The position numbers and the translations under genes were made by a program. From Mesodorylaimus sp. YZB2_4 (taxonomy: Eukaryota > Nematoda > Enoplea > Dorylaimida > Dorylaimidae), in assembly GCA_030248295.1 (NCBI GenBank), contig JASANH010001344.1:62001-126000 (forward strand): a stretch of DNA of 64,000 nucleotides, written 5' to 3'. Shown in pieces: positions 61,101 through 64,000 of this stretch (its first letter is position 1; each line of letters starts with the position of its first letter). Below the pieces are notes generated by a model. The model did not search any database and had not been told where the DNA came from. It saw only the letters and a list, made by a program, of their open reading frames with translations.

Positions 61101-62189
61101 TTAAATGCAGCATGTCCCGTGCCTGCGCAGATTCGAATTTCCTCCTTTTTCCGACCTCGCCGCACGGATAGTTGGTGGTATTTTGCAAATCAGCTTCCTC
61201 GTTCTTTTGTCATGCTGCCAAAATTGTTTAGTATTTCGCTTGTGTTCCGAATGGCAGATTTCCTTCTCGTTCAACAATGTGGAAGTTCATTCTGGCCATT
61301 CCACGTCCTGAAAGTACCATGAGGTCACGCCTAGAATACAAATGTTCCACAAATGACGCATTGTGTGTGAACAAAGTGGCCAAGGATTTATGCTCCATGT
61401 CTCTAAGACCGTTTAAATTGCCACTCTTGTGCCTTGGTCTCACAACCCTACGCGTGCAATACAGCATTGTATGCTAGGGAGAGGGGTCAAGCACGGTGCG
61501 ACGCCGTTTATGCCATGGCTAGTCTGATTGTGAGTTTGAATTGCCGCTTTCACAAGTTGGTTGTCCCTCTGTGCAGCAGTCACCAGACTGGGAGTGGTTT
61601 AGAAGAGGGTACCGAGCCAGAGTGAAGCATTAGCGGAGCGTGGTGCTTACATGGGAACTATAGTAACAAGAAACATCTAGTGTATGGTTTGAAGTCCTCG
61701 GGACGATATCCTAATAATTCCCGCGCTTGTCTCCTTCCCAACCTCAACCTTGTCTCGTTTAAAAAGTTAATCAATGTTTAGTGTAAGAAATTCTTGATAA
61801 AAGTATGAGTCCGAGAGTACTGAACATCCCTGCATCCTCCCTCCTAATTTTGGGCTCCTTCGCAAGTTCTGCCCCGATCTTTCACAAGTCGCCCTTTGCA
61901 CGTCCCCTTTTTTTCAAGGCCTCACAAGATCGGGGTGAAACGCTCGGCCGTCGGGATGTGACTTGCCGCCCCTATTTCTCTAAACTTGCAAGGTCTTTGT
62001 CCCGGACGGCTCTCAGGCTTCTGCAAGCAGGCATCTCTCTCGCTTGCATTCCTAACTTGTGAGTTGGTTTCTGGTGAAAGGCGGATACTTGTAAAATAGT
62101 CAATTGTAGCGCTTGTTCCTAGTGCCTCGGTGAAATTGAGCCCAGGTCACCATCCTTCGACCAGTCGTTCAACACCATATCGTCGTACC

Positions 62190-62330
62190 TCTTCCTCATG
62201 TTCATGTTTTACCACGTCAAAACTCACTTGTGCGACATGAAAAGATTTATCAGGCCGTGACTCGAACAGCAACTGGTGAATGGCAGACTGCAAGCTAATT
62301 CTCTAAGTCATGGGCCGTCCTTGACTTAGA
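62190..62330 (-). mobile_element. SINE family D copy (minus), decayed
   Basis: The minus strand shows GGCCCATGACTTAG and a GTTCGAGTCACGGCC block as tRNA-like head remnants, ending with GACGTGGTAAAACATGAAC. Confidence 0.55.
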
Positions 62331-62645
62331 TAGCATCGATCAGTGGCCTTCCTGCGCAAATCTCTACCACTGGTCATTTTTTAAAATAACAAGAATCAAG
62401 GTGATCCTTCATGTTTTTAAAGTTCTGTTTTCCCTTATTTGATCCCTTGAACTACAATTTCTAGTTTATTCTAAAATTTCATAGAGCAAACAAATACAGC
62501 GTGATCAACCTGTCATATTTTCATCCACATCTTAGACTAATTCTTGTGAGCGATGGTGTGCTTAGAGAAACGCCATCCCTAAATAATCTCTAATAACTAA
62601 CCTGCCAAACGTACGGTAGCATTTCAGCTCCTGATGTGGCCCAGC

Positions 62646-64000
62646 TCATTCGGCCGTTCCATTAGCATGGCTACTTCTATCCCGTCTTTTCTCTTTCTCG
62701 CTGGCCATGGCTTGTCGCCTTCTTTCCTTCGACTCCTCTTTGGCTTTCTTCTTATGTTTTCTGGCGTCGGCTTGTTTTTCATCCTCCTCGTTGTTTTGTC
62801 CTTCGAGGACTCCATTATTCACTTCATGTACCACTTTGGACGGTGGTGTTTTCACTTTTCGCACATAGCTTGGTTGTTCTTGAGGGGGTTCTGCAGCTGC
62901 TACTGTCTCGTTTTCTTGACCTTCGAAACCAGTGTTCTTTGCTTGTTCTTCGTAACCAGAACTGACCGATGACCGCGATGCTGTCCGGGAACCGGCCATA
63001 CTGATCGACATGCGGGACATGGTCGATGCGCGGCTGTTGTCGTCGAAGTCTTCGATCGGTGTGTAGAGGGCTGATCGATCGTCATCATCCAGGTCCATGC
63101 CGTTTTGTTGGGAAATTGGATATCTCTCATGGCGAGGTGGCCCTTTTTTGGATACGAGACAGAACGCGAGCATTTCGCCCTTGCCCTGAAAGTGCTTTAC
63201 ATGGTGTAGGTGTTCGAAAAATGAAATTAATCTTTGCTGGCATTTGTAATAGGCGGAAGCCCTCCTTTGGAGATGATATAGCGGAAAGCGGATAGTCTCA
63301 AACACCTTCCTGACCTCCCAGGCGGGTCACCTAGTCGTAGGTGCCTGAGACATCAACCCGACGGGTTTCAGCCTCGACCGAAGGAGAGTATCGAGCGGCC
63401 AACGAAGGCAACCTCACATACTACCTTCTCCAGAGGCAGCGCACGCCTACTAACGTTACACATGCACAACACTACAGTATCGTAAATTAAGTCGAGGAAA
63501 GGACGCGGCTGGGCTGAGTTTTCAAAGTAATTAATTTGAAACCCATTCGATAGGTTGGTACTTAAAACATTTGCCTGCTCTCTGAGGGCAGATGAGACGA
63601 GTCACGATAACCTGCCATACCTTTAGATTAATTTTCCCGCGACTTTCAAACTGAAATTGTCCAGGTGCGCAATTTTCGAGCAAAACCTTTGCTTTGACGC
63701 TGGCTTGAATGGTCATTGGCTAAATGTAGAGCGAATGCATGTTGGCTCAATTCGGTGACTCGGCACACGGCTTACTTGTTTATTGTGCATTTCTAGTCTC
63801 GATGTGCAGTTGACTGTATCACCAAACAGGCAGAACCGTGGAGCGCGGACACCAACCACACTGCCAACCACCGGCCCAGCGTGAATGCCTGAAAAATAAT
63901 TTGAGCAGGTGTTATGTGGGACTACATAGTTCAAGAAGACAGTCCTCCCCAGCACTCTACTACCTCTGATGGTGATTTTCAAAACGAATTGTATCTCGTT
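62646..64000 (-). CDS. Guanylate cyclase, C-terminal part (soluble-type), cut by window edge
   Basis: Class III cyclases make cGMP (or cAMP) from nucleoside triphosphate. Four exons on the minus strand: 64000(edge)-63964, 63888-63776, 63719-63621, 63185-62646; phases agree, 262 aa in view. The first pieces read [17 protein letters not shown] and [14 protein letters not shown], the C-terminal half of the cyclase fold with the usual Asn-xx-xxx-Arg transition-state residues (N and R in TVNCTSR). Then come [15 protein letters not shown] and FCLVSKK, which resemble the end of soluble guanylate cyclase subunits more than receptor types. A tail of about 160 residues follows: Ser-rich, then a Lys/Arg/Glu-rich coil ([14 protein letters not shown]), ending SSHANGTAE. 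Long tails of this sort occur in some atypical soluble cyclases. The haem-binding and dimer domains lie outside the window. Confidence 0.85.
63310..63380 (-). repeat. Small family C fragment in the last cyclase intron
   Basis: Contains GAGACATCAACCCGACGGG and TTTCAGCCTCG, echoing the family C centre. Its location in the region just 5' of the last exon (63186-63620) is intronic. Confidence 0.45.

Larger units (their letters stand above)
60502..62645. other. Region between the FN3 gene and the cyclase
   Basis: The two genes converge. The first part has SINE B/family C composite sequence (60720-61100). The stretch 61100-62190 shows nothing recognisable. A SINE D relic lies at 62190-62330. Confidence 0.5.

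Overview
This is a 64 kb piece of an animal nuclear genome. Genes are broken by many spliceosomal introns, with GTAAGT-type donors and short T-rich acceptors ending TTTCAG or TTTTAG. The gene families include DEG/ENaC channels, rhodopsin-like seven-helix receptors, a GT11 fucosyltransferase, an FN3 protein and a class III guanylate cyclase. The splice-site style and family mix fit an invertebrate, perhaps an ecdysozoan such as a nematode or tardigrade, but I cannot name the species.

Layout, left to right. HELQ-like helicase, 5' part only (minus, 1161-2632). Type II phosphatidylinositol 4-kinase, six exons (plus, 4629-9723). Complete DNA topoisomerase II, 20 exons and 1483 aa (plus, 10350-18760). 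DEG/ENaC channel copy 1 (minus, 19092-21954) and copy 2 (minus, 27291-29851). A highly charged nuclear protein whose C-terminus resembles the topoisomerase II tail (plus, 30308-31793). A GT11 fucosyltransferase frame with one internal TAA (plus, 38450-39595). GPCR copies A (minus, 43581-44729) and B (minus, 47090-48238), with two fragments nearby. A secreted protein of five FN3 domains (plus, 54185-60501). The 3' end of a soluble-type guanylate cyclase (minus, 62646-64000).

The gene spacing and larger introns are filled with mobile DNA. I see at least three tRNA-like SINE families, a conserved dispersed repeat (family C), several elements with long terminal inverted repeats (some holding or interrupting SINEs), and a pogo-like MITE with TA target duplication. 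Short gene-derived fragments also occur: part of the topoisomerase II last exon at 24693-24830, a truncated GPCR at 34800-35215 and an inverted GPCR scrap at 46951-47040.

The main pattern is that both tandem gene pairs have nearly identical cores but unrelated or diverged ends. In the DEG/ENaC pair, exons 1, 2 and 4 are close to identical at DNA level while exon 3 and the introns are not. The genes do not form one pathway. Topoisomerase II, HELQ and the charged protein are nuclear; the channels, receptors, kinase, cyclase, FN3 protein and fucosyltransferase act at membranes, in signalling or in secretion. All exon models were derived by hand from reading frame, splice signals and phase, without transcript evidence.
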